Part shown: one piece after another, positions 35,365-44,132 of the stretch | Layout of the letters: each line of letters starts with the position of its first letter | Position numbering within the stretch: the stretch's first letter is position 1 | Source of the DNA: Candidatus Sulfopaludibacter sp. SbA3 | GTDB taxonomy: Bacteria; Acidobacteriota; Terriglobia; Bryobacterales; Bryobacteraceae | Length of the DNA: 64,000 bases | Reading direction: 5' to 3' | Assembly (NCBI GenBank): GCA_945893365.1 | Contig: CAMDED010000008.1 | Span: forward strand, 1 to 64,000 | Translations under genes and position numbers: made by a program | Notes under the pieces: generated by a model | The model's input: only the letters and a program-made list of their open reading frames with translations | Told to the model about the DNA's origin: nothing | The model's database searches: none

Positions 35365-36260
35365 TCGAGGTTGAGGGATTGCTCCCGGATCTTATCGACT
35401 TCCGCCTTGGTTTCGAGCGCGAGACCGGTGATCTCCAAACCTACGTCGCCGGCGCCGCCGGTCTTTGAGAGCACCGTGTTGGTCTCGCGGTTCATCTCCT
35501 GGAGCAGGAAATCCAGTTTCTTTCCCACCTCACCGGAAGAATGGAGGAGAGCCCGGAGTTGGCTGGCGTGCGTCGTTAGCCGCACCAGTTCTTCGCTGAT
35601 GTCGCTGCGGTCGGCCAGAATGGCCGCTTCCTGCGCGAGCCTGTGCGGATCGACTCCGGCTCCCTTGAGCAGTTCACCGAGGCGCTGTTTCAGCCGCTTG
35701 TGAAAGGCGGCCAAAGCTTTGGAGCGGATCTTCTCCATCGCCTCGGCTTTCTCGGAGATCGCCGCGCAGCGCTCCCGCATCTCGGCTACGATCGCCGCGC
35801 CCTCACGCTCGCGGAAAAAATTGAGCGCCGAGCAAGCTTCGCCCGTGGCTTCGACGATCGCGCGCTCCAGATCTTCGGAAAGCTCGAGACCCGCCGGCTC
35901 CGCGCGGAATATGCCGGGAACGACGCGCAGCGCCGCGTTCAGATCCGGTTCGCCCTTGAGATGGAACTCCGCGCGGGCTTGCTCAAACGCCTGCAAGTAG
36001 GCCGCGAGGAGATCTCGATTCAGGTATCCGCCATCGGCCGCCGCGGCGCGCGTCAGATTCAGCGTAATCTGCACATGCCCTCGCGCCATCCGGCTTTTGA
36101 CAACCGCGCGCAACGCGGCCTCGATCGAATCGAACTCGCTCGCCATATGAAAATGCAGGTCGAGGCCGCGGTGATTCACGCTTTTCACCGTAAGAGTGAT
36201 CTCACCGCCCGGAACCGCCTTTCGGACGCGGGCGAAGCCGGTCATGCTGCGCAGGCTCAT
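35361..36260 (-). CDS. yicC: YicC-family endoribonuclease
   Basis: A 299-residue YicC homologue. SMTGFARVRKAVPGGEITLT opens the N-terminal domain, and KSVNHRGLDLHFHMASEFDS is diagnostic. C-terminal KKLDFLLQEMNRETNTVLSK carries the conserved Glu, Arg and Glu residues (QEMNRE) that form the proposed metal-dependent RNase site. E. coli YicC degrades small RNAs such as RyhB in concert with PNPase. It overlaps both neighbours by four bases, so the three genes form an operon. Confidence 0.92.
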   Translation of the reverse strand: MSLRSMTGFARVRKAVPGGEITLTVKSVNHRGLDLHFHMASEFDSIEAALRAVVKSRMARGHVQITLNLTRAAAADGGYLNRDLLAAYLQAFEQARAEFHLKGEPDLNAALRVVPGIFRAEPAGLELSEDLERAIVEATGEACSALNFFREREGAAIVAEMRERCAAISEKAEAMEKIRSKALAAFHKRLKQRLGELLKGAGVDPHRLAQEAAILADRSDISEELVRLTTHASQLRALLHSSGEVGKKLDFLLQEMNRETNTVLSKTGGAGDVGLEITGLALETKAEVDKIREQSLNLE

Positions 36261-38086
36261 GGATTCACCGCCGCGTCGAGTTCGACGAATTGCAGGTCGT
36301 GAAGCCGCTGATAGATTCCGCCGCGGTTGACCAGTTGCTCGTGGTTTCCCACCTCGGAAATGCGTCCTCGTTCGAGGACGACGATTTTGTCCGCGCGCCG
36401 GACGGTGGAGAGACGATGGGCGATGACAATAACAGTGCGGTCCGCCATCAGGTTTGCAAGAGCCTTTTGAACTAACATTTCGGATTCCGTGTCGAGGTGC
36501 GAGGTGGCTTCATCGAGAATCAGGATAGGCGCGTTCTTGAGCAGAGCGCGCGCGATCGCGATGCGCTGCCTCTGGCCGCCGCTGAGTTTGACGCCCCGCT
36601 CGCCGATGCGGGTCTGGTAGCCTTCCGGAAGCCGCTCGATGAATTCGTCCGCGAGAGCCATGCGCGCCGCGCCGCGGATGCGAGCCGGCGGCGCCCCCGC
36701 CTGGCCGTAAGCGATGTTGTTCTCGACGGTGTCGTCGAACAGAAAGGTCTCCTGCGCAACGATGCCGATGTTCGCGCGCAGCGAGCCGAGATCCAGGTCG
36801 CGAACGTCCCGGCCGTCGATGCGCACCGCGCCGGAGGTGACGTCGTAGAACCGCGGGACGAGATTCACCAGACTGGTCTTTCCCGCGCCGCTCGGTCCGA
36901 CAAGCGCTATCACTTCTCCCGCGCGCACTTCAAGCGAAATGGAATCGAGCCGGAACGATTCGTCCGCCGCCGCGTAGTGAAAGCCGGCGTTGTCGAACAC
37001 AACCGCCTGCGAGAAGTGCATCAGGCGGGGCGCTCCGGGCTTGTCATGGATTTCCTCGGCGCGCTCGAGGTATTCGAACACCTTCTGCGATGCGCCGATC
37101 GCCTGTTCGATGATGTTGTGGATTCCGGTGAGCCGCTTCACGGGCTCGTACAGCATGAGGAGGGCGATGACGAATGTGGTGAACCCGCCGGCGGTCATGC
37201 CGCCAGCCTTGATCTGCGTGCGGGCGTAGGCGAGCAGGCAGACGATCGTGATGGCTCCGAAGAATTCGATGAGCGGCGAGGCCAGCGCCTGCTGCAGGAC
37301 GTAACGGAGATTGCTCTTGAGCAGCCTGCGTCCGGCCTGCTCAAACCGGCGGACTTCATGCTCTTCCGAGCCGAAGGCCTTCACCACCTGATGCCCGCTG
37401 ATGGCTTCCTGCAGAATCTGGCTGATCTCGGCGGCGTCGTCCTGAGCCCGCCGCGTGGTTCGCCTTATCCGTCTTCCAATGCGCGCCGTCGGAATCAGAA
37501 CGAAAGGCAGCACGGTCACGCTGATGATGCCTAGTTTCCAATCCTTGTGCATCAAGACGAAAAGCAATCCCATGACAACGAAGGTTTGGCGCAGAAGGTC
37601 CGCCAGGATGTGCGAGGTCGCGACCTGGATCTTGTCGATGTCGTTCATGATCGAAGACATCAGACGGCCGGTCGAGTGCGTTTCGAAGAACATGGCGCCC
37701 TGCTTGAGCACTTTGCGGAAGACGGCGTTTCGCAGGTCCATGACGGCGCGGAGCCCTACGGAGTTCACGAGGTAATTGCCGAAATAGTCGCAAACGCCTT
37801 TCACCAGGAAGACCACGAGAATCCCGAAGGCGACCATAGTCCAGACATTGTGGATGCCGGAAGGCACCAACCGGTCGAGATAAACCTTTTGATCGAGGAC
37901 CGGAATGGTAAGGAGGAGGACCGGTTCGTCCGGCGCGGCGGGGTTCAGGACACGGTCGAAGATGGGGCCGATGAGCAGAGCGAGCGAAGAGTGAGCGGCG
38001 CCTACGCATGCCATGAGGAGCACGGCTGCGACAAGCATGATCCAATAGCGGCCGGCGAAGCGGAGCAGGCGGAGGTAATCTCTCAT
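36257..38086 (-). CDS. MsbA-like ABC lipid exporter (fused TMD-NBD)
   Basis: 609 residues: about six membrane helices in residues 1-320, then a nucleotide-binding domain. Walker A is VGPSGAGKTSLVNLVPRFYD, the Q loop is IGIVAQETFLFD, the signature is KLSGGQRQRIAIARAL and Walker B is ILILDEATSHLDTE. The H-loop is IAHRLSTVRRADKIVVL. The type IV exporter fold and the neighbouring LPS-type glycosyltransferase favour a lipid A or LPS-core flippase (MsbA-like); homologues also export other lipids, so the symbol is withheld. It is preceded immediately by the GT9 stop codon. Confidence 0.85.
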   Translation of the reverse strand: MRDYLRLLRFAGRYWIMLVAAVLLMACVGAAHSSLALLIGPIFDRVLNPAAPDEPVLLLTIPVLDQKVYLDRLVPSGIHNVWTMVAFGILVVFLVKGVCDYFGNYLVNSVGLRAVMDLRNAVFRKVLKQGAMFFETHSTGRLMSSIMNDIDKIQVATSHILADLLRQTFVVMGLLFVLMHKDWKLGIISVTVLPFVLIPTARIGRRIRRTTRRAQDDAAEISQILQEAISGHQVVKAFGSEEHEVRRFEQAGRRLLKSNLRYVLQQALASPLIEFFGAITIVCLLAYARTQIKAGGMTAGGFTTFVIALLMLYEPVKRLTGIHNIIEQAIGASQKVFEYLERAEEIHDKPGAPRLMHFSQAVVFDNAGFHYAAADESFRLDSISLEVRAGEVIALVGPSGAGKTSLVNLVPRFYDVTSGAVRIDGRDVRDLDLGSLRANIGIVAQETFLFDDTVENNIAYGQAGAPPARIRGAARMALADEFIERLPEGYQTRIGERGVKLSGGQRQRIAIARALLKNAPILILDEATSHLDTESEMLVQKALANLMADRTVIVIAHRLSTVRRADKIVVLERGRISEVGNHEQLVNRGGIYQRLHDLQFVELDAAVNP

Positions 38087-38983
38087 CTAATCGCCTGCGT
38101 GAACCTGGAGCCTGGAGACGGCGGAGAGAACCCGATCCACGCCTACGCGATCCAAATCGGTCAAGACTTCGGCCGAGGCGCGCCAGGGAGCCCAGATGGC
38201 GGGGTTCGACGACCCGAAGATCACGACGAGCGGGACTCCGAAGGCGGCGGCCACGTGCGCCGGGCCGGAGTCGTTGCCGATGAACAGCGACGCTCCCTCG
38301 AGCAGCCGCAGCGTTTCGGACAACGGCGCGCCGGAAACGGTGCGGTACTTCAAAAAGGGCGTCAAATTCTCGCCCGCGCCTCCAATGAAAACCGGTTCGA
38401 AGGGAAGCGCCGCCGCGACTTCAAGGAACTTCTCCTTGGGCCAGACTTTGTCCGGTTGCGATGCAAGCGCGTGGATCACCGCGTAGGGTGCGCGGGACCG
38501 TTCCCCTCGCGCGAACAGCCTGGCGCGCGGAATTTCCACGCGAGGTGCGCCGAGATAAAACAAGGCTGACGCCGCGTGCTCCGCCGTGTGAACGGTACGC
38601 TCGACGCCGAGGATCTCCTGCGCGCGGGGGATGCGCACGTTGTAAAGCCGCGGAAAGCGATAGTGGCCGAAGCCCGCCCGGTAGCGCGCGCCGGACAGGG
38701 CCGTCATCAGCGCGCTCCGCGTCCCGCCATGCAGGTTCAGGCAAAGCTCGGGACGCCATGCCCGCACGGCCGCGACGGACGGCCGAAGCAGCGAATCCAC
38801 ATCGGGGTTGCCTTCAAAGATTGCCGCGAATCGGGTCTCGACGGCCACGGCTACGCGGAGATCGGGGCGGGCGCGGCGAAGGATATGGAGCGCGGGCGTC
38901 GAGAGAACGCAGTCGCCGAGGGATCGTAACCGGATCACGGCGACCCGCGAGCCTTCGGGCAATCGCTCTAGGATATTCTCCAT
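38087..38983 (-). CDS. Family 9 glycosyltransferase (heptosyltransferase-like)
   Basis: A 298-residue protein starting at MENILERLPEG, preferred over an upstream ATG in the GC-rich leader. VAVIRLRSLGDCVLSTPALH is the GT9 N-terminal motif. The C-terminal ASLFIGNDSGPAHVAAAFGV is the donor-binding site of RfaC/RfaF enzymes. Such enzymes add heptose or related sugars to the LPS core. Together with the MsbA-like exporter next door it forms an envelope-assembly pair. Confidence 0.88.
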   Translation of the reverse strand: MENILERLPEGSRVAVIRLRSLGDCVLSTPALHILRRARPDLRVAVAVETRFAAIFEGNPDVDSLLRPSVAAVRAWRPELCLNLHGGTRSALMTALSGARYRAGFGHYRFPRLYNVRIPRAQEILGVERTVHTAEHAASALFYLGAPRVEIPRARLFARGERSRAPYAVIHALASQPDKVWPKEKFLEVAAALPFEPVFIGGAGENLTPFLKYRTVSGAPLSETLRLLEGASLFIGNDSGPAHVAAAFGVPLVVIFGSSNPAIWAPWRASAEVLTDLDRVGVDRVLSAVSRLQVHAGD

Positions 38984-39002
38984 TGCGGGCACGGGCCCAT
39001 GG

Positions 39003-39173
39003 TCAGGCCTCGATCTTGGCCTCATCGATCAGCATCACCGGAATTTCGTCGCGGATTGGGTAGACGCGATGGCACTTCTCGCATTTCAATCCGCTCTGGT
39101 CCGCCGTGAGGGACACGGTGGCCTTGCAGAGCGGACAAACCAGAATGTCGAGCAAATCTTTGCTAATCGCCAT
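39003..39173 (-). CDS. Trm112-family zinc-ribbon protein
   Basis: A 56-residue gene. MAISKDLLDILVCPLCKATV is followed by LKCEKCHRVYPIRDEIPVML: two CXXC pairs forming a zinc ribbon and the conserved YPIRDEIPVML core. Small bacterial Trm112/YcaR-like proteins are thought to be methyltransferase partners; YcaR itself lies between lpxK and kdsB in E. coli, so linkage to envelope genes recurs here (GT9 and MsbA-like). The ATG at 39171-39173 has only weak Shine-Dalgarno bases. Confidence 0.88.
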   Translation of the reverse strand: MAISKDLLDILVCPLCKATVSLTADQSGLKCEKCHRVYPIRDEIPVMLIDEAKIEA

Positions 39174-39208
39174 GGCGGAAGCTCCAGTCTACGTTTAGTC
39201 TAGCAACA

Positions 39209-39874
39209 TCAGGCGGCGGCCCTCATTTCAGCGCGCGCTTTCATGACGGCGGCGAGGTACTGCCGGGCGCGTTCTTCGATGATGTCGAAACGTCCGTCTT
39301 TGATGGTCCCGGCGTCCACCAACTCGCCTCCGACGGCGACCGCGGCTGCGCCGGCCTTGAGGAAATCACCCGCGGTTTCGAGGTTCACGCCGCCGGTGGG
39401 AATCATCTCAATTTGCGGGAAAGGCGCCTTGAGCGCTTTGATGTATTTGGCTCCGCCGACGTTGCCGCACGGGAACACCTTCACGAAATCCGCGCCGGCT
39501 TCCCAGGCGGTGAGCACTTCGGTGGGAGTCAGCGCGCCGGGGCAGATGACTTTCGAATAGCGCTTGGCCATTTCGATGGTGGAGAGCCTCAAGCTGGGCG
39601 TTACGAAGAAATCGGCTCCGGCGAGCATGCAGGCGCGGGCGGTTTCGGGATCGAGTACGGTGCCCGCGCCGAGGGTGATCTTGCCGCCGAACTGATCGGC
39701 GACCTTCTCGAGAGCGCGGATGGCTCCAGGCACGGTCATGGTGATTTCGGCGGCGCGGATTCCGCCGCGGTAGATGGCTTCGATGGCTTGGATCGCGGCC
39801 TCCGCGGAGGAGGTGCGGACGACGGGGACGATGCCGATTTCCGTAATGGACGCGAGGATCTGCTCTTTTGTCAT
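39209..39874 (-). CDS. eda: KDPG/KHG aldolase
   Basis: A 221-residue class I aldolase cleaving 2-keto-3-deoxy-6-phosphogluconate or 2-keto-4-hydroxyglutarate to pyruvate. IGIVPVVRT carries the active-site Arg-containing strand. GIRAAEITMTVPGAIRAL has the catalytic Glu, and GADFVKVFPCGN contains the Schiff-base Lys. TPSLRLSTIEMAKRYSKVIC and IPTGGVNLETAGDFLKAGA are also conserved. It implies an Entner-Doudoroff or hexuronate route; a GarD/UxaA-type dehydratase lies 12 kb away. Confidence 0.93.
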   Translation of the reverse strand: MTKEQILASITEIGIVPVVRTSSAEAAIQAIEAIYRGGIRAAEITMTVPGAIRALEKVADQFGGKITLGAGTVLDPETARACMLAGADFFVTPSLRLSTIEMAKRYSKVICPGALTPTEVLTAWEAGADFVKVFPCGNVGGAKYIKALKAPFPQIEMIPTGGVNLETAGDFLKAGAAAVAVGGELVDAGTIKDGRFDIIEERARQYLAAVMKARAEMRAAA

Positions 39875-39915
39875 GAAGCTAATAAGGTATCAAATTCCTG
39901 TGGGCGGGCGAGCCG

Positions 39916-40194
39916 TCACCCGCTGCCTACTCTGTCCCGGTAGGCGATGCATTGTTCGAGCACGCGGCGGTACGTTTCAACATCCACCTCGCGCTCGGAA
40001 CAGATCAGCATCAGCGTACCGTCGTCCTTGAAATTCCCGTCCCAGGCAATGACCGCCTCATCTGTCCAATCCGTCCGGTACGTTCGCATTTTCTCCTGCG
40101 GCATGCGGTCGAAGTAGGCGCGCAGATTGTAGGCCGTCTCGTCCGACGGCTCGTCCGCGGGTTCCTGCTCAAAATTCCAGACGGGTTGCTTCAT
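39916..40194 (-). CDS. Hypothetical protein, 92 aa
   Basis: A small acidic protein ([20 protein letters not shown], then [20 protein letters not shown]) ending in [20 protein letters not shown] do not recognise it. It has regular secondary structure, begins directly after the copper-oxygenase gene and ends 41 bases before the eda start, so it looks real. No enzyme motif is seen. Confidence 0.5.
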   Translation of the reverse strand: MKQPVWNFEQEPADEPSDETAYNLRAYFDRMPQEKMRTYRTDWTDEAVIAWDGNFKDDGTLMLICSEREVDVETYRRVLEQCIAYRDRVGSG

Positions 40195-40216
40195 GGTTAT
40201 GGCCCTTGAATGGCGT

Positions 40217-41968
40217 CTATTTTAGAGGCTCGGCTTGCCGGTAGAACCCGCCGCCAACCGTACGCATGAATTTCCCCCACAGCGCCGCGGACAACTCGCT
40301 CATGTCCGCGGCTCGCACCGGAATCACCTGAACGTGGAGACCGGCCATTTCGTCGCCCGAATCCGGACCCCACCCGACGCGGCGCGGCGGGTGATTCGGG
40401 TTGTTCGGATTTCCGTCCGAGTTGTCGTAGCTGAACTCCATCTCGACCCGGGTCCCTTCCGGCAGACGGACTGGCTTCGCGTAGCGGTACTGCTCCTGCT
40501 GATTGAAGTTCCAGTCGCGAATCCACAGCAGCCACTGTTTGCGGCCATCCGGCAACACCGCAATACCCTTCATCTCCCTGCACAGGTAATGGGCGTGCGG
40601 CACGATTCCGATCGCGTCCACATCCACGGGCAGCGTGAACGCGTCGCGCACCTTGTAAGCTCGTTCGCCGGGCGGGATGTCGATGCTTCGCGAGCCGAGC
40701 GGAATGTCCGCGAGGCGCTTCTCCGGCGCGCGGTCCGCGAAGTGGAAGCCCACGCTCGCGCGCTCCTCCTCCGGTTTGCCGGTGGGATGAAAATGGATCT
40801 GGAGGACCAGGTTCGCTCCCTTTCGCAGAACCACGCCGGTTTGATCGGGCATGCGAATCGGCTCCGCGCCCGGAGTCCAGCCGCCAAGTCCGCCTCCCGG
40901 CAGAAAGCCCGGCGCGCCGAAGCAGGGGTAGCTGTCGCGGCCCCGCGTTGCGGCGCTGCTGTCGGTGAACATGAGTGCGTGGTGAACCACTCTACGGTTG
41001 CCCGGGCGGAACTCGACGGCCTTGACCCACCGGTCTCGTTCGATCGGCAAGGGGATGACGAAGCACATGTAGTGATCCGGGCCATCGGCCGGGACCGCGA
41101 ACGGAACCTTCATTTCGACCGCAAGGTCCGGCGTTCCGAGCCGCCAGCCGCCGGGAAACGTCGGAGGCTGAGCGAGTCGCGAGGGGTCGCCTTCGGGCGC
41201 GCCATCGCCTGCCCACTTTGCGATCGCGGCGATCTCGGCCTTGCTCAGGCTGCGCTCATTCTCGAAATGTCCGTATCCCGGTTCCGGTCTCCACGGCGGC
41301 ATGATGCGGCGCGCGGTCACATCGGCAAGCTGAGGGGCGCGCTTGGCCGCGTCCTCATAGCGCAGCAGGGGAAATGGGGCGGCCTCGCCGGGGCGGTGGC
41401 ACGCCGCACAGTTCTTATAGAGGATGGGCGCGATGTGTTCCGTGAAAGTAACGGCGGCATTCCGGACAGGCGTGCGGAGCTTGAGAATCGCGCAGCCCAG
41501 CGCCTTTGTCGCGGGTTGTGACACGGGCTTTCCGGCTAGAACTTCGTCAAGTGCGATGCGTAAATCCTGCCGTCTCGGGACTTTTCTAGACTTACCGAAG
41601 TCGATATACCGGTCGTCGATGCGGCCGTGATAAAGCGTTTTCCCTTCCACAACGACAGCCGCTTCCGGCGTAACCGTGGCCCCTGTTTGGGCGGCAAGCG
41701 AATGCCATGGATCGATCAGCGCGGGAAACGGGTGCTTGTGCCCGGCCGCCGGGTAGGCCGCGAAAAAGGCGACGCCGCGCGGCGAATAGTCGGAGAAGAG
41801 CCGAGCCATCTCCGCCATGTAGGAATTCGAGATCGGGCACTCGGAGCTCAGAAAAAAGAAGACGGCCGGCTTATCCGGCGGAACCTCCGCCGCGGTGTGA
41901 CGCACTCCGTCGCCGTCCAACAAGTTGAACGCCCAGCCAGCGGCAAGCAGGAAACCGGCAAATCCCAT
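40217..41968 (-). CDS. Redoxin/cytochrome c/copper-monooxygenase-like fusion
   Basis: A 583-residue exported protein. Residues about 20-150 are thioredoxin-like ([20 protein letters not shown], with a single Cys in SECPISN). A cytochrome c domain follows at about 180-260 ([25 protein letters not shown], and PPWRPEPG). The C-terminal half resembles copper type II ascorbate-dependent monooxygenase (PHM): [17 protein letters not shown] and [17 protein letters not shown] supply candidate copper His ligands, and the eukaryotic Met ligand is not clearly matched. Solibacteres encode many such fusions of unknown substrate. The predicted N-terminal helix serves as signal or anchor. Confidence 0.8.
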   Translation of the reverse strand: MGFAGFLLAAGWAFNLLDGDGVRHTAAEVPPDKPAVFFFLSSECPISNSYMAEMARLFSDYSPRGVAFFAAYPAAGHKHPFPALIDPWHSLAAQTGATVTPEAAVVVEGKTLYHGRIDDRYIDFGKSRKVPRRQDLRIALDEVLAGKPVSQPATKALGCAILKLRTPVRNAAVTFTEHIAPILYKNCAACHRPGEAAPFPLLRYEDAAKRAPQLADVTARRIMPPWRPEPGYGHFENERSLSKAEIAAIAKWAGDGAPEGDPSRLAQPPTFPGGWRLGTPDLAVEMKVPFAVPADGPDHYMCFVIPLPIERDRWVKAVEFRPGNRRVVHHALMFTDSSAATRGRDSYPCFGAPGFLPGGGLGGWTPGAEPIRMPDQTGVVLRKGANLVLQIHFHPTGKPEEERASVGFHFADRAPEKRLADIPLGSRSIDIPPGERAYKVRDAFTLPVDVDAIGIVPHAHYLCREMKGIAVLPDGRKQWLLWIRDWNFNQQEQYRYAKPVRLPEGTRVEMEFSYDNSDGNPNNPNHPPRRVGWGPDSGDEMAGLHVQVIPVRAADMSELSAALWGKFMRTVGGGFYRQAEPLK

Positions 41969-42010
41969 CCGTTTCGATTATCGCAAGCCGCGCTGTGCAA
42001 GAATATTGGC

Positions 42011-42733
42011 GTGACAAAAACACTCTGCGTGATGCTGGTTTCCTGCTCCGCGCTCTGCGCGCAAACGCCCCGCTATGAAGTGAAACGCGCGGCAAAGCCG
42101 ATTGTTGTGGACGGTAAGATCGGGGGAGACGGCAAGACCGGTGCGGGCGAGTGGGCCGCGGCCGGAAAGATCGACTTCGGCTTCCCCTGGGACTTCCAGA
42201 CCGGGGCGAAACAGAGGACCACCGCCCGCCTTCTTTGGGACGACGAGTTTCTCTACGTCTCCTACGACTGCGACGATACCGATATCACCGCGCAGTTCAC
42301 GCAGCGCGACGACCCAACCTATCGCGACGATGCGGTTGAGATCTTCATCAATCCCGTGCCTTCCCAGATTGCCGTCTACTATGGCCTTGAGATGAACGTC
42401 CGCGCGGTTCTTTACGATTACTTCGCGGTGAACGCAAAGCATTTCCTGAAGCGGTTTCAGTTCGACGGCGTGCAGCTTGCGGCGGATATTCGCGGCACGC
42501 TCAACATGAGCGGCGACAAAGACGACGGCTGGAGTCTCGAGGTAGCCATCCCGTGGAGAAACTTCGAGGAGCGAGCGGCGCGGCCCACCCCTGGCACGGT
42601 CTGGACAGCCAACCTGAACCGCTGGGACGGTACGGAGCCTAACCGCCGGCTCAGCATGTGGACCGATCCGCGGGAGCCGAAGCCGTGGCCGCATAAGCCG
42701 GAACGATTCGGGGAACTTGTGTTTGTGAAGTGA
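42011..42733 (+). CDS. Secreted CBM9-like carbohydrate-binding protein
   Basis: 240 residues from a GTG at 42011 (TKTLCVMLVSCSALCAQ signal peptide). The mature part is a CBM9/DOMON-like sandwich: VKRAAKPIVVDGKIGGDGKT, then FLYVSYDCDDTDITAQFTQR, DDAVEIFINPVP and EVAIPWRNFEE. The family binds xylan or reducing sugar ends; acidobacterial members are often single-domain. No linked glycosidase is adjacent. The frame upstream of 42011 is non-coding overlap with the divergent copper-oxygenase gene. Confidence 0.8.
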   Translation: MTKTLCVMLVSCSALCAQTPRYEVKRAAKPIVVDGKIGGDGKTGAGEWAAAGKIDFGFPWDFQTGAKQRTTARLLWDDEFLYVSYDCDDTDITAQFTQRDDPTYRDDAVEIFINPVPSQIAVYYGLEMNVRAVLYDYFAVNAKHFLKRFQFDGVQLAADIRGTLNMSGDKDDGWSLEVAIPWRNFEERAARPTPGTVWTANLNRWDGTEPNRRLSMWTDPREPKPWPHKPERFGELVFVK

Positions 42734-42794
42734 ACCGCGGCCAGCCGTGCCGCCGCGCCGGAAATCCGCGCCCGGCCGGCGCATGGGGAATTCT

Positions 42795-43253
42795 TCAGCG
42801 GGGCCAATCGAGATCAAAATCTTCGAGCAACCGGTCCACCGTAAACGGGCAGCGCTCCGGCAGATTCACAGTCCTCACCCCCGTCTCTAACAACGCACCG
42901 CGCACCGCCCGGGTGTAGATGCCGGGTAGTTCCTCCTCGAGGAACTGCTTCAGGCTTGGCGAATCCTTTACACGTAGCGTAATCCGGTCCTGGCTGCTGA
43001 TGATGGACCGGCGCCAGCTTGCGCTCTCCCGCTCCGGCTGAATCCGCCGCTTCATCTGATGCAGCAGCAACCGCAGCAACTGCGAATGGACCGCCCATCG
43101 GTCGCGCTTCCCCAAGGACTCAATCTCCTCAGCCAGGTGCTCCAGGTCAACCTCGTCGAAGCGGCCGGCGCGCACGCATTGGGCTGTGCGGGCTGACCAC
43201 TCGACAAAGTCGGTATCATACAAGGTTTTCGCAGTCGCGCCCATGATACTCAT
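42795..43253 (-). CDS. DUF29 family protein
   Basis: 152 residues from MSIMGATAKTLYDTDFVEWS with GAGGG just upstream. Signatures are YDTDFVEWSARTAQCVRAG, DLEHLAEEIESLGKRDRWAV and SQLLRLLLHQMKRRIQPERE, which are the core of DUF29, a family expanded in Cyanobacteria and Proteobacteria. Its function is unknown; copies often move between genomes. The frame remains open upstream, but the added residues look unlike coding sequence. Confidence 0.85.
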   Translation of the reverse strand: MSIMGATAKTLYDTDFVEWSARTAQCVRAGRFDEVDLEHLAEEIESLGKRDRWAVHSQLLRLLLHQMKRRIQPERESASWRRSIISSQDRITLRVKDSPSLKQFLEEELPGIYTRAVRGALLETGVRTVNLPERCPFTVDRLLEDFDLDWPR

Positions 43254-43454
43254 CATACCCTCGACACTCTCGGCCGCGAAAACCAGGATTCCCGTTTCAC
43301 ACGAAACCGGATGCCTGGAGGCCGCTGAACGATCGCTCGCAACTCCCGGCAGCCGGTCCCGGAAAGACGCACGCAGACTGCCGGCGCCGAAAGGCATCAG
43401 ATGGTTCGTCAGGCGCTTTCAAAAAGGAAGTCCGGCCGCGCCGGCGGGCGGCTC

Positions 43455-43742
43455 CTACTGGTTCGGCAGCACGAAAACTTTCTCGCCCGGACGCACCAGC
43501 TTCAGCTTGCGTCGGATCTCGAGTTCCTGCTCCGCCGGATTGGCGGTCAGCCGTTCGATTCTCTCTTTGCGCGCCTGGTTCTCCCTGGACAGTTCCGCGT
43601 TTTTCTGTTCCAGTTCCTTGACCTGACGCATCTTCTCCGCCAGTGCCGGAATGCCGTGCGGCCCGCGGATCACGAAGGCCGCGTAACCCACCGCGAACAG
43701 CCCCAACAATGCATAAAGCACTCGACTCAACGAAAATCTCAT
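43455..43742 (-). CDS. ftsB: Septum-formation initiator (FtsB/DivIC family)
   Basis: A 95-residue single-pass protein: cytosolic MRFSLSRV, membrane helix LYALLGLFAVGYAAFVI, then a periplasmic coiled coil MRQVKELEQKNAELSRENQA followed by RKLKLVRPGEKVFVLP. This matches FtsB/DivIC, which with FtsL and FtsQ activates septal peptidoglycan synthesis. An upstream frame extends over cutA but lacks a start signal; 43742 is the conserved N-terminus. The symbol is given on family similarity; FtsL was not seen. Confidence 0.8.
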   Translation of the reverse strand: MRFSLSRVLYALLGLFAVGYAAFVIRGPHGIPALAEKMRQVKELEQKNAELSRENQARKERIERLTANPAEQELEIRRKLKLVRPGEKVFVLPNQ

Positions 43743-43799
43743 CGAAACCGCTACTATCGTAAATAGTAGCATTGACGCGCTTGGCGGGGAAATGAAACT

Positions 43800-44132
43800 G
43801 TGACGGACCAAATCGTTGTGTTGTGCACTTGTGGAAGTTCCGAGGACGCCGGGCGGCTGGCGCGCGGTCTGGTCGACGCGCACCTTGCGGCCTGTGTCAG
43901 CGTGATGCCCGAGGTGAAGAGCTACTATCGCTGGAAAGGAGCCGTCGAAGAAAGCGCCGAATCGCTGCTGGTCATCAAGACGTCGAGAGTCCTGTTCGAT
44001 ACCCTCCGCCACTGGATCGAAAAGGAACATCCCTACGACGTGCCGGAAGTGATCGCGCTGCCGGTCGTGGACGGAGCGCCCAACTATCTCAACTGGCTGC
44101 GCGAAGCGGTTGTGAAGCCGCCGGAGACGTAA
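43800..44132 (+). CDS. cutA: CutA1 divalent-ion tolerance protein
   Basis: A 110-residue GTG-started protein. VLCTCGSSEDAGRLARGLVD, LAACVSVMPEVKSYYRWKGA and IEKEHPYDVPEVIALPVVDG are the CutA1 signature, a ferredoxin-like trimer. Bacterial CutA1 was linked to copper tolerance; its true role is unclear. Its 3' end overlaps the convergent sensor kinase by 44 bases. Confidence 0.93.
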   Translation: MTDQIVVLCTCGSSEDAGRLARGLVDAHLAACVSVMPEVKSYYRWKGAVEESAESLLVIKTSRVLFDTLRHWIEKEHPYDVPEVIALPVVDGAPNYLNWLREAVVKPPET

